Of a stretch of DNA of 24,697 nucleotides, positions 7,865-15,351 are shown piece after piece. Location of the stretch: the NCBI GenBank assembly GCA_017853455.1, contig JAFMJM010000003.1:1-24697 (forward strand), written 5' to 3'. Below the pieces are notes generated by a model. The model did no database searches. It saw nothing but the letters and a program-made list of their open reading frames with translations, and was not told the origin of the DNA. Position 1 is the stretch's first letter. Each line of letters begins with the position of its first letter. Both the position numbers and the translations under genes were made by a program. This stretch comes from Acidimicrobiia bacterium (GTDB lineage Bacteria; Actinomycetota; Acidimicrobiia; IMCC26256; PALSA-555).

Positions 7865-8716
7865 GTGACTGACCCCGGGCCGGCGAACTCCGACGCGCCC
7901 GCGGCGTTGCGGATCGACAGCCGCCGGCACCGGTTCCCCGACCTGCGGGAGTTGTTCGAGTACCTCCCGCTGGCGTTCCTGCTGGGGCGTCGCGACATCA
8001 CGACCCGCTACCGCCAGACCGTGCTCGGAACCGTGTGGATATTCGCCGGGGCGCTCGTCACGGCGGGGCTCTTCAGCTTCGTGTTCGGCCGCGTGGCCAA
8101 GCTGCCGAGCGACGGGTACCCGTACTTCGTCTTCTCCTACTCGGGTCTGCTCGTCTGGAACCTCTACTCCATGGTGCTGTCGAGCACCGCGGGGAGTCTC
8201 AACACGAACGGGACGCTGATCTCCAAGATCTACTTCCCCCGGCTGGTGCTGCCCCTGTCGACCCTCGCCTCGAACCTGCTCAACCTGCTGATCAGCTTCG
8301 GGATCCTCGTCGTGTTGCTGTTCGTGTTCGGGATCGGGATCTCGTGGCACATGGTGCTGCTCCCGGTGTGGCTGCTCCTCGGCCTGATGCTGGGGCTCGG
8401 TGCCGGCCTGATCCTGGCGTCGTTCTCGGTGGCCTACCGCGACATCGGCTACATGACCCCGGTCCTGACGTCGATCCTGCTCTACCTCAGCCCGGTGGCG
8501 TACTCGATCTCGGCGGTGCCGGAGGACCTCCGCAACCTGTACCTGCTGAACCCGATCGCCACGGTCATCGAGGGGTGTCGGTGGTCGGCGCTCGGTCGCG
8601 ACTACCTGCCCCCGGCGTGGGCCATGGCCTACTCGGTGGTCTTCGCCGTCGTGCTCCTGATCGCCGGGATGTCCCTGTTCGCGTACCGCGAGTCCCACTT
8701 CGCCGATGTCATCTAG
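7865..8716 (+). CDS. wzm: ABC-2 type polysaccharide export permease (Wzm-like)
   Basis: This 283-residue inner-membrane permease moves a finished, lipid-linked polysaccharide across the cytoplasmic membrane. A cytoplasmic N-terminus (residues 1-48) ends in the family hallmark LGRRDITTRYRQTVLGTVW. About six hydrophobic helices follow (starts near residues 56, 90, 128, 160, 200 and 253), with VAYRDIGYMTPVLTSILLYLSPVAYS as the conserved core of the ABC2_membrane family; only part of it is diagnostic. The C-terminus has FAYRESHFADVI, typical of Wzm/TagG proteins. Length fits the family (about 260-290). GTG 7865 follows a TANNNT box and is probably a leaderless start. The 3' end overlaps the ATPase gene by 11 bases, as expected for two subunits made together. 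Confidence 0.92.
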   Translation: MTDPGPANSDAPAALRIDSRRHRFPDLRELFEYLPLAFLLGRRDITTRYRQTVLGTVWIFAGALVTAGLFSFVFGRVAKLPSDGYPYFVFSYSGLLVWNLYSMVLSSTAGSLNTNGTLISKIYFPRLVLPLSTLASNLLNLLISFGILVVLLFVFGIGISWHMVLLPVWLLLGLMLGLGAGLILASFSVAYRDIGYMTPVLTSILLYLSPVAYSISAVPEDLRNLYLLNPIATVIEGCRWSALGRDYLPPAWAMAYSVVFAVVLLIAGMSLFAYRESHFADVI

Positions 8717-10034
8717 CACCGCGATCTTGGTCCGCAACCTCACGAAGATCTACGAGCTCGGACTCTCGGGTCGTCGAGAGACGCTCCTGAAGATCGCCGA
8801 GCGCCGGATCCGTCACCCCTTCACGGGCGGGGCCGAGCCCCGGGCCAAGCTGCTCGCGCTCGACGACCTCACGTTCGACGTCGAGGCGGGGGAGGCGGTC
8901 GGGGTCATCGGCCGCAACGGCGCGGGCAAGAGCACGTTGCTCAAGATCCTCAGCCGGATCACCCCGCCGACCAAGGGGACCGTCGACCTCCGTGGGCACG
9001 TCGGGTCGCTGCTCGAGGTGGGGACGGGCTTCCACCCGGAGTTGACCGGTCTGGAGAACGTCTACCTCAACGGCTCGATCCTCGGGATGTCGACGCGCCA
9101 GATCGACGCCCGGCTCGAGGAGATCGTCGACTTCTCCGAGGTCGGGACCTTCCTCGACACGCCGGTCAAGCGCTACAGCAGTGGGATGCGCGTCCGCCTC
9201 GCGTTCGCGGTGGCGGCCCACCTCGAGCCCGAGGTGCTCATCATCGACGAGGTCCTGTCGGTGGGCGACGCGTCGTTCCAGTCGAAGTGCCTCGAGAAGA
9301 TGCGGTCGCTCGGCTCCGACGACGGCCGGACCGTCCTGTACGTCAGCCACAACCTCGTCACCGTCGAGAACCTGTGCCCGCGGACCCTGTTGATGATCGA
9401 CGGGCGACTGGCGTTCGACGGGCCGACCAGCGAGTCGATGTCGGAGTACGTCCGGGCCCTGCCCCACGCGACGTCGGGCGGGAGCGTCGGCGTCTTCGAC
9501 CTCGCCGCCGCCGACCGTTCCGGGACCCGCTACCACCCCATGCTGCAGCGCCTCGTGTTCCGCCCGGAACGCGGGGCCCCCGGTGACCAGGTCCGCATGG
9601 GTGACCCGGTCCAGATCGAGATCGACATCGCCGACCTGGCCCAGCTGCCCGAGGCGATGCTGATGGTGTCGGTCGGCTCGCTCACCGCCAACCGACTCTT
9701 CCGGTTCACCTCGCGGATGAGCCCGCTGGTGGCGACGGGGGAGCGGGGCACCAACGAGCGGGTGGTCATCGACGTCCCGGAGATGCCGTTGGTCCCGGGC
9801 GACTACCAGATCAGCGTCAGCGTCCAGCTCGACCCCCGGCAGGTGCGCGAGGACGACGTCGTGGTCGACCAGGTCCTGCGGGCGGCCGAGTTCACCGTCG
9901 TCCCCGCCGACGTCCTCGCCAACGGGTATCGGTTCGGCCCCGTCGACGGTGAGTTCCGGGTGCCATTCTCGTGGGAGCTCCGACCCGGCGACCCGGACCC
10001 CGCCCCGGGTGGTGCGGATTCGTCCACCGTCTAG
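8706..10034 (+). CDS. wzt: ABC transporter ATPase with C-terminal carbohydrate-binding domain (Wzt-like)
   Basis: A 442-residue ATPase that powers the Wzm permease. The nucleotide-binding domain has Walker A at 69-77 (GRNGAGKST), the signature YSSGMRVRLAFA at 157-167, Walker B at 177-182 (VLIIDE) and the H-loop His215 (YVSHN). The insert LEVGTGFHPELTGLENV is typical of the polysaccharide/teichoic-acid class (TagH, Wzt). From about residue 265 to 435 comes a beta-rich extension of the Wzt C-terminal type, which in E. coli O8/O9a recognises the capped glycan terminus. That extension implies export of chains completed and terminally modified in the cytoplasm. The start ATG 8706 lies inside wzm. 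The C-terminal tail is acidic and Pro-rich. Confidence 0.92.
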   Translation: MSSSTAILVRNLTKIYELGLSGRRETLLKIAERRIRHPFTGGAEPRAKLLALDDLTFDVEAGEAVGVIGRNGAGKSTLLKILSRITPPTKGTVDLRGHVGSLLEVGTGFHPELTGLENVYLNGSILGMSTRQIDARLEEIVDFSEVGTFLDTPVKRYSSGMRVRLAFAVAAHLEPEVLIIDEVLSVGDASFQSKCLEKMRSLGSDDGRTVLYVSHNLVTVENLCPRTLLMIDGRLAFDGPTSESMSEYVRALPHATSGGSVGVFDLAAADRSGTRYHPMLQRLVFRPERGAPGDQVRMGDPVQIEIDIADLAQLPEAMLMVSVGSLTANRLFRFTSRMSPLVATGERGTNERVVIDVPEMPLVPGDYQISVSVQLDPRQVREDDVVVDQVLRAAEFTVVPADVLANGYRFGPVDGEFRVPFSWELRPGDPDPAPGGADSSTV

Positions 10035-10077
10035 CATCCCCCGCCGGACGGGACCGCTCGAGGGACCCGTCCCGAGT

Positions 10078-10084
10078 GGGAGGA
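10078..10084 (+). promoter_or_regulatory. Ribosome-binding site of the first neuB gene
   Basis: GGGAGGA lies eight bases before GTG 10093 and fixes that start rather than the in-frame ATG at 9949 inside wzt. A possible -10 box TAGCAT (10032-10037) overlaps the wzt stop codon, so the gene may have its own promoter besides readthrough from wzt. Confidence 0.5.
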
Positions 10085-10092
10085 CCAGCCGA

Positions 10093-10968
10093 GTGACGGA
10101 CACCGTGGACATCGCCGGGCGCCGGGTCGGCTCGGGAGAACCGGCCTACTTCGTCGCCGAGATCGGGATCAACCACAACGGTGACCTCGGGACGGCCCGG
10201 AAGCTCGTGGCCGCCGCCGCGGCGTCGGGCTGCGACGCCGTGAAGTTCCAGAAGCGCACGGTGGACGTCGTCTACAGCGCCGAGGAGCTCGCCCGCCCGC
10301 GCGAGTCGCCGTTCGGCGACACCAACGGCGCCCTCAAGTACGGCCTCGAGTTCGGGGTCGACGAGTACCGGGCCATCGACGAGTACTGCCGGACGCTCGG
10401 GATCGTCTGGTTCGCGTCCTGCTGGGACGAGGGCTCGGTCGACTTCATGGAGCAGTTCGAGCCCCCGTGCTACAAGATCGCCTCGGCGTCGCTGACCGAC
10501 GACGCGCTGCTCCGTCACCACCGGACCACCGGTCGACCGATCATCCTCTCGACCGGCATGAGCGACCTCGACGAGATCGACCATGCCGTGGAGGTCCTCG
10601 GGACCGACGACCTCATCATCCTCCACGCCACGAGCACCTACCCGTCGCAGCCCGAGGAGCTCAACCTCTCGGTCATCGGCGCGCTGCGGGAGCGGTACGG
10701 GGTTCCGGTGGGCTACTCGGGGCACGAGGTGGGCCTGGCCACCACCCTCGCCGCCCGGGTCCTGGGCGCCTGCATGATCGAACGGCACATCACCCTCGAT
10801 CGGGCCATGTGGGGCACCGACCAGGCGGCGTCCGTCGAACCGCTCGGGATGCAGCGCATGGTGCGCGACGTCCGGGTGGTCGAGACCGCCCTCGGTGACG
10901 GCCAGAAGGTCGTGTACGAGAGCGAGATCCCGATCCGGGAGAAGCTCCGGCGCGTCGGCGCCAAGTGA
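10093..10968 (+). CDS. neuB: NeuB-type nonulosonate synthase lacking the SAF domain (copy 1)
   Basis: A 291-residue enzyme of the NeuB family, which condenses phosphoenolpyruvate with a six-carbon sugar or sugar phosphate to make a nine-carbon ulosonic acid. The TIM barrel is complete: AEIGINHNGD (22-31), KFQKRT (51-56), STGMS (153-157), GYSGHEVG (207-214) and ERHITLDRAMWGTDQ (230-244). His211 and His232 match the two metal-binding histidines of meningococcal NeuB, with the same 21-residue spacing. The protein stops right after the barrel (EKLRRVGAK), whereas typical NeuB continues another 50-60 residues into an antifreeze-like SAF domain. GTG 10093 is supported by GGGAGGA. The gene follows wzt and overlaps the gmhA-like gene by GTGA. 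Substrate not determined; a phosphorylated sugar is inferred from the phosphatase fusion at 15962. Confidence 0.88.
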   Translation: MTDTVDIAGRRVGSGEPAYFVAEIGINHNGDLGTARKLVAAAAASGCDAVKFQKRTVDVVYSAEELARPRESPFGDTNGALKYGLEFGVDEYRAIDEYCRTLGIVWFASCWDEGSVDFMEQFEPPCYKIASASLTDDALLRHHRTTGRPIILSTGMSDLDEIDHAVEVLGTDDLIILHATSTYPSQPEELNLSVIGALRERYGVPVGYSGHEVGLATTLAARVLGACMIERHITLDRAMWGTDQAASVEPLGMQRMVRDVRVVETALGDGQKVVYESEIPIREKLRRVGAK

Positions 10969-11540
10969 GCGTCCTGGCCCAGCGGTGCACGGAGCTCGGC
11001 GACGCCCTCGCCCGGCTCACCGAGATCGAGCCGGCCTTCCTGGCCGCGGCCGACGCCATCGCCGACGCGGTCCGGGCGGGGGGCAAGGTCCTGGCGGCCG
11101 GCAACGGCGGCTCCGCGGCCGAGGCCCAGCACCTGACCGCCGAGATGGTGGGCCGGTTGCACCCCGACCGCGAGCGGCGCGCGCTGCCCGCCGTCGCTCT
11201 GCACGCCGACAGCTCGACGCTCACCGCCGTCGGCAACGACTACGGCTACGACCAGGTGTTCGCCCGTCAGGTGGCCGCGATCGGCGCGCCCGGTGACGTG
11301 CTCGTCGTCCTGTCGACGAGCGGTCGCTCCCCGAACCTCGTCGCGGCGGTCGACGTCGCCAACGAGCGGGGCCTCACCACCGTGGGCATCCTCGGTCGGG
11401 GCCCCCGGCCGCTCCACGAGCGGTGCTCCGTGGTGCTCGCCGTGCCGACCGACGGGCTCCAGGCGGTCCAGGAGTGCCACCTCGTGCTGGTGCACAGCCT
11501 GGTCGAGCAGGTCGAGGACCTGCTCGACGCCCTCGACTAG
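10965..11540 (+). CDS. SIS-domain sugar-phosphate isomerase, GmhA-like (sedoheptulose 7-phosphate isomerase family)
   Basis: A 191-residue protein, the same size as E. coli GmhA (192). GmhA turns sedoheptulose 7-phosphate into D-glycero-D-manno-heptose 7-phosphate. Shared landmarks are GNGGSAAEAQH (46-56), AEMVGR with Glu60 aligned to catalytic Glu65, GNDYGYDQVFARQV (90-103), the phosphate-binding STSGRSPN (117-124), and QECHLVLVH, whose His177 aligns with catalytic His180. Both catalytic residues are kept, so it is likely active on a seven-carbon or similar ketose phosphate. No other heptose genes (HldE, GmhB) are in the window. Its GTG start overlaps the neuB stop, so the pair is co-translated and may work in one pathway. 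The stop codon shares CTAG with the stop of the converging transferase gene. Confidence 0.85.
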   Translation: MSVLAQRCTELGDALARLTEIEPAFLAAADAIADAVRAGGKVLAAGNGGSAAEAQHLTAEMVGRLHPDRERRALPAVALHADSSTLTAVGNDYGYDQVFARQVAAIGAPGDVLVVLSTSGRSPNLVAAVDVANERGLTTVGILGRGPRPLHERCSVVLAVPTDGLQAVQECHLVLVHSLVEQVEDLLDALD

Positions 11541-13138
11541 ACCGCACCTTCCGCGACCCGGCGGCGGTGCCGGACGAGGCAGAGGGGGACGTCGGCGTCG
11601 AGCGCCGTGAAGAGGTCGACGACGGCGTCCTCGCCGAAGAGCTCGTCGGGCTCGCGCACCACCCAGCGCCAGAAGTCGGTCGGCTGGGGCGTGAAGTCCG
11701 TCCACGTCCGGGCCGTGACGGCGTTGAGGTAGTAGCAGAGCCACGCCCGCGTCGTCCGGCCGGCGGCGGCCAGCTCGCCGCGGGCACCCCGCCGGACGGC
11801 GTCCTCGTACTCCGCCCGCGTCGGCGGCGCCCAGGTGAACCCGAGGTCCCCGTAGTAGGCGTTGCCGCCGAGGATCACGGGGTGCCCCAGGGCGGCGGCC
11901 TCGATGCCGATCGTCGACACGTAGGGGATCACCAGGCGGGAGTCGTCGAGCAGGTCGTAGGTGTTGCGGTCGTCCTCGGCGAGCACGACCTCGACCCGGG
12001 GTGTCTCGCCCAGTGCGTCGGCCAGGATGGCCACGGGATCGAACCGTCCGCGTTCGGCGGCCCGTCGCTCGGAGGGGTGCTGGCGCACGAGGATCGGGTC
12101 GGTCGTCTCCTCGAGGAGCACGCGCACGGTCTCGGCCAGCCACTCGGCGGCGTCGGCGTAGAGGTGGCTGCGACCGAGCGCCGCGGTGTCGAACATGACG
12201 CTCAACGGGATGAGGACCGGTCGGCTCCCGTCGACGGCGGCGGCACCGGTCGGGGAGGCGACCTGGTACGCCATGGCGTCGGTCCCGGCGCGACGCTCGG
12301 CGAACGCGGCCTGTGCCTCGGCGACGATGGCGTCGGTGCGGGGGCCGGCCTCGTCCTCGAGCATCCGGACTGCCCGGCTCACGTCGGTCTGCTGCGCGGC
12401 GACGCCGTCGGCGCTGACGACCGACCATCCGAGCCCGGCGTCGAAGGTGGCGACCCGGCGCCCGGCACCCCGTCCGGCGTGGACGAAGAGGCCGCTCGCC
12501 ACCAGGACGCCACCGGGGACGACGAGGTACTCGGCGTCGAGCCCCTCGACGGCCGCCCGGACCCACGGGAGAGCCGTCCGCAGGTGCGCGCGGGTCCGCT
12601 CGGACGCCGCGACCTCGGCGGGGCGCGGGTGGGCGTCCCCGCGCGAGGTCCAGACGAGGATCTGCGCGGCCAGGTCGTCGATGACGGCCTCGTCGGCGGC
12701 GGTGGGCGGGGCGCCCGGCGCCACGGCGCCGACCCGGACCACCGGGAAGCGGTCGCGGACCAGGTCGAGGGCGGCGTCCATCTCGGCGATCTGGGTGGCG
12801 TGGAAGGCCGGGTCCTCGGCGACGGGGAGGTCGTGCAGGACGAACGTGACCCGTCGGCCGAGCCCGGCGAGACCGAGGCCGGTCGCGATCGCGAACCACG
12901 GCACGGGCGTCCCGAACCAGGGCATGACCACGACCGCCACCGCGGGACCGTCGCTGCCGTTCCCGAGGTGCCGGGCCCGGCGGAGGAACGCCCGGAAGGC
13001 CCGGGCCGACGCCGGGAACCGGTCGCGGAAGTCGTCGGCGACGTCGTGGCCGGCGGGGACGTAGCGGGTCGCCGGTCGGCCCAGGCGGTCGAGGACGGCG
13101 TCGCGGACGTCCGCCACCCGGTGGCGACGCGCCGTCAC
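11537..13138 (-). CDS. GT-B-like surface polysaccharide biosynthesis protein (capsule-synthesis type)
   Basis: A 533-residue cytoplasmic protein. The N-terminal half begins with a helical region, then VAVVVMPWFGTPVPWFA and RRVTFVLHDLPV, a Rossmann-like half. The C-terminal half has ILVRQHPSERRA and RNTYDLLDDSRLVIPYVST, followed by IGIEAAALGHPVILGG, the sort of donor-binding half seen in capsule (KpsC/KpsS-like) and CDP-glycerol-type transferases. I read it as a GT-B glycosyltransferase or related polymer transferase; the family assignment is by motif memory only. The start is GTG 13138 in a GTGA overlap with the preceding gene; the long in-frame extension up to 13369 only repeats that gene's other strand frame. 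It is the last gene of a three-gene minus-strand operon, and CMP-nonulosonate is a reasonable donor guess from its partners. Confidence 0.7.
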   Translation of the reverse strand: MTARRHRVADVRDAVLDRLGRPATRYVPAGHDVADDFRDRFPASARAFRAFLRRARHLGNGSDGPAVAVVVMPWFGTPVPWFAIATGLGLAGLGRRVTFVLHDLPVAEDPAFHATQIAEMDAALDLVRDRFPVVRVGAVAPGAPPTAADEAVIDDLAAQILVWTSRGDAHPRPAEVAASERTRAHLRTALPWVRAAVEGLDAEYLVVPGGVLVASGLFVHAGRGAGRRVATFDAGLGWSVVSADGVAAQQTDVSRAVRMLEDEAGPRTDAIVAEAQAAFAERRAGTDAMAYQVASPTGAAAVDGSRPVLIPLSVMFDTAALGRSHLYADAAEWLAETVRVLLEETTDPILVRQHPSERRAAERGRFDPVAILADALGETPRVEVVLAEDDRNTYDLLDDSRLVIPYVSTIGIEAAALGHPVILGGNAYYGDLGFTWAPPTRAEYEDAVRRGARGELAAAGRTTRAWLCYYLNAVTARTWTDFTPQPTDFWRWVVREPDELFGEDAVVDLFTALDADVPLCLVRHRRRVAEGAV

Positions 13139-14400
13139 GGTGCGGAGCCGGTGACGAGTCGGTGGACGAGGGCGGCGACGTTGTCGGTGCCGTGTCCGTC
13201 GAGCACGAACTGGTCGGCGCGGAACTCGGCGCGTCGACGGGACCACTCGGCCCGGTGGTCCGCGTCGTCGAGGTTCCGCCGGACGGCCTCGGTGAGCTGC
13301 GCAGCGTCGGCGCAGCGCTCCACGCCCGACCACGCCGTGGCCCGGCGCCAGTATTCGAGCCCGGGCCACAGCAGTGCGGCGACGGTGGGCCGGTCGAGCG
13401 CGACCGAGTGCAGCAGCGTCGTCGAGAAGGTGCCGACGACCACGGCGCTGGCGCCGATGAGGTCGAGGGTGTCGACGGTCGAGTCGGCGATCAGCACGTC
13501 GGGGTCGATCGATGCGATGAGGTCGCGTTCGGCCGGCCCCTCCTTGGGGTGGATCTTGACGACCATCCGGGCGCCGGGAGCGGCGGCGCGGACCGACCGG
13601 ATGACCTCGGCCTGGCTGCGGGCCCGCGTCGCGGCGTCGAGGGTCAGCATGCGGTCCTCGTGGCTGCGGAAGTGGGTGACCACGACGTCGGTCGGCGAGA
13701 GGCCGAGGGCGGCCTCGGTCCGTCGCCGGGCGGCGTCGAGGTCGCCCGCCCGGGCGTGGACCTCGTCGAGCACCGGGTTGCCGGTGGAGACCACGTGGTC
13801 GACGCCGTCGCCCCGGAGCTGGCGTGCCATGGCGGGGCCCTCGACCGCGACGGTCGCGTGGTGGACGTCCCAGGCGACCTGGGGTGGCATGCCGTAGCGC
13901 GTGGCGGCGAAGCGCTCGACCGCCGCCCGCCGCCGCCGGGACGGCGTCAGCGCCGCCTCCTGGATGCGGCGGTCCTCGCGCCGCCAGTCGCGCTGGAAGC
14001 TGCGGTCACCCCAGAAGAACAGCTGGAGCAGCACCGACGGGACGCCGCGCCGGGCGAGCTCCTCGAGGAAGATGCCCGGCGGCGGGTTCACGGTGGCCAG
14101 CACGGCGGTCGGTCGGATCTCGTCGACGACGTGGTCGACCACGCCGAGGTTGGCGTCGCGCCAGACGCGGGCGCGGGCGAACGGGTTCCGGCGGTCCTTC
14201 GGGAACCGCAGCAGCGGCCGGCGGTGGCAGGTGAACCCGCGCGCCTCGAGGTCGTCGTGGACGGCGTCGGCGACGTCGAGCGGCGCGATCGACGCGAAGC
14301 ACAGGTCGTAGCCGAACCGGTCCCGGGCCGTCTCGCCGACGGCGACGAGGGAGTCGACGTCGTAGGGATGGGAGCCGACGAGCAGGAGCCGGCCGCTCAC
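13135..14400 (-). CDS. GT-B-like transferase (CDP-glycerol/capsule transferase-like)
   Basis: A 421-residue protein with a two-lobed GT-B layout. The N-lobe starts with RLLLVGSHPYDVDSLV; the middle has VVSTGNPVLDEV and VVVTHFRSHEDR; the C-lobe has MVVKIHPKEGPAERDLI, then VLIADSTVDTLDLIGASAVV and GTFSTTLLHSVALDRPTV, with a tail (FVLDGHGTDNVAALV) like that of CDP-glycerol glycerophosphotransferases. The GNPVLD/THxR pattern also recalls hydrolysing UDP-GlcNAc 2-epimerases (NeuC), a possible alternative in a locus with neuB, though the usual NeuC motifs are not convincing. The start is GTG 14400 in a GTGA overlap with the neuB stop. It sits directly between neuB copy 2 and another GT-B protein, so it may use the CMP-activated product. 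Confidence 0.7.
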   Translation of the reverse strand: MSGRLLLVGSHPYDVDSLVAVGETARDRFGYDLCFASIAPLDVADAVHDDLEARGFTCHRRPLLRFPKDRRNPFARARVWRDANLGVVDHVVDEIRPTAVLATVNPPPGIFLEELARRGVPSVLLQLFFWGDRSFQRDWRREDRRIQEAALTPSRRRRAAVERFAATRYGMPPQVAWDVHHATVAVEGPAMARQLRGDGVDHVVSTGNPVLDEVHARAGDLDAARRRTEAALGLSPTDVVVTHFRSHEDRMLTLDAATRARSQAEVIRSVRAAAPGARMVVKIHPKEGPAERDLIASIDPDVLIADSTVDTLDLIGASAVVVGTFSTTLLHSVALDRPTVAALLWPGLEYWRRATAWSGVERCADAAQLTEAVRRNLDDADHRAEWSRRRAEFRADQFVLDGHGTDNVAALVHRLVTGSAP

Positions 14401-15278
14401 GTCCCGGGGGTGACGCGTCGCAGCCGGTCCATGAGCGGCAGCTCGCTGTCGTAGACGCGCTTGACGCCGTCGCCCAGGGCGGCCTCGGTGACCCGGATGT
14501 ACTTCACGAGCCGGGCGAGCCCCTCGGGCTCGACCGACGCGGCCTGGTCGGAGCCCCACATGGCGCGGTCGAGGGTGATGTGGCGCTCCACGAAGCACGC
14601 ACCGAGCGCGACCGCGGCCGAGGTGGTCGCCAGCCCGACCTCGTGGCCGGAGTAGCCGACGGGCCGGTCGTAGCGGTCGCGCAGGGTGGCGATCGCACGC
14701 AGGTTGAGCTCGTCGGGTGGGCACGGGTAGGCGCTCGTGCAGTGGACGACGAGGAGCCGCTCGGTACCGAGGACCTCGACCGCACGGTCGATCTGCTCGA
14801 GGGTCGACATGCCGGTCGAGAGGATCACGGTCCGACCCGAGTCGCGCACCGCACCCAGCAGGACCTCGTCGGTGAGGCAGGCCGAGGCGATCTTGAGGGC
14901 CGGCAGGTCGAACTGCTCGAGGAACGTGACCGACTCGTCGTCCCACGGGGAGGCGAACCAGTCGATCCCGGCCTCGCGGCAGTGCTCGTCGATCGACCGG
15001 TACTCGTCGACGCCGAACTCCACCCGCTCCCGGTAGGCCATGTAGGTCATCTCGCCCCACGGCGTGCTGCGCACCTTGTCGCGCTGGTCGAGCGGGACCG
15101 AGAGCTCGGGGGTGCGCTTCTGGAACTTCACGGCGTCGCAGCCCGCCCGGACCGCGCTGTCGATGAGGCGGTGGGCGAGGTCGAGGTCGCCGTTGTGGTT
15201 GATGCCGATCTCGGCCGTCACGTAGACGGGTTCGCCGTCGCCGATCCGCCGGTCGCCGATGCGGACGAACGTCTCCAT
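14397..15278 (-). CDS. neuB: NeuB-type nonulosonate synthase lacking the SAF domain (copy 2)
   Basis: A 293-residue paralogue of the protein at 10093. It carries AEIGINHNGD (22-31), KFQKRT (51-56), STGMS, GYSGHEVG with His212, and ERHITLDRAMWGSDQAASVEP with His233. Long blocks are identical to copy 1, with the main differences near residues 57-85 and in surface helices, which may mean different substrates. Like copy 1 it ends after the barrel (DRLRRVTPGT) and has no SAF domain. I chose ATG 15278, directly before FVRIGDRRIGDGEP; the frame remains open to 15605 but upstream is the divergent promoter region and no family sequence. A TACACT box lies nine bases before the ATG. The stop overlaps the next gene's GTG. 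It is the first gene of the minus-strand operon. Confidence 0.87.
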   Translation of the reverse strand: METFVRIGDRRIGDGEPVYVTAEIGINHNGDLDLAHRLIDSAVRAGCDAVKFQKRTPELSVPLDQRDKVRSTPWGEMTYMAYRERVEFGVDEYRSIDEHCREAGIDWFASPWDDESVTFLEQFDLPALKIASACLTDEVLLGAVRDSGRTVILSTGMSTLEQIDRAVEVLGTERLLVVHCTSAYPCPPDELNLRAIATLRDRYDRPVGYSGHEVGLATTSAAVALGACFVERHITLDRAMWGSDQAASVEPEGLARLVKYIRVTEAALGDGVKRVYDSELPLMDRLRRVTPGT

Positions 15279-15293
15279 GCCCGTCGGAGTGTA
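15279..15293 (-). promoter_or_regulatory. Candidate promoter of neuB copy 2 (near-leaderless)
   Basis: On the minus strand, TACACT (15293 to 15288) fits TANNNT and lies nine bases before ATG 15278, giving a leader of only a few bases. No Shine-Dalgarno site is evident. Confidence 0.4.
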
Positions 15294-15294
15294 G

Positions 15295-15317
15295 CGGGGG
15301 GTCCCGGCGGCCCCCCG
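15295..15317. repeat. Perfect inverted repeat in the neuB2/acyltransferase divergent promoter region
   Basis: CGGGGGG (15295-15301) and CCCCCCG (15311-15317) pair perfectly around a nine-base spacer. It overlies where a -35 element for the leftward TACACT promoter would lie and lies upstream of the rightward TACGTT box, so it could be an operator. Chance is possible in such GC-rich DNA. Confidence 0.35.
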
Positions 15318-15338
15318 GGCGCTGCGGCGGGTCGCTGG

Positions 15339-15351
15339 TACGTTTCGACGG
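15339..15351 (+). promoter_or_regulatory. Leaderless-type promoter of the acyltransferase gene
   Basis: TACGTT (15339-15344), then TCGACGG, then ATG 15352. The spacing of seven bases is the same as at 5043-5055 and 7852-7864. No Shine-Dalgarno site precedes the ATG. Confidence 0.5.

Noticed and set aside
13135..14400. Reading this gene as NeuC (UDP-GlcNAc 2-epimerase)
   Set aside because: The GNPVLD and THxR patterns are suggestive, but the C-lobe and tail fit CDP-glycerol/capsule transferases better; kept only as an alternative.
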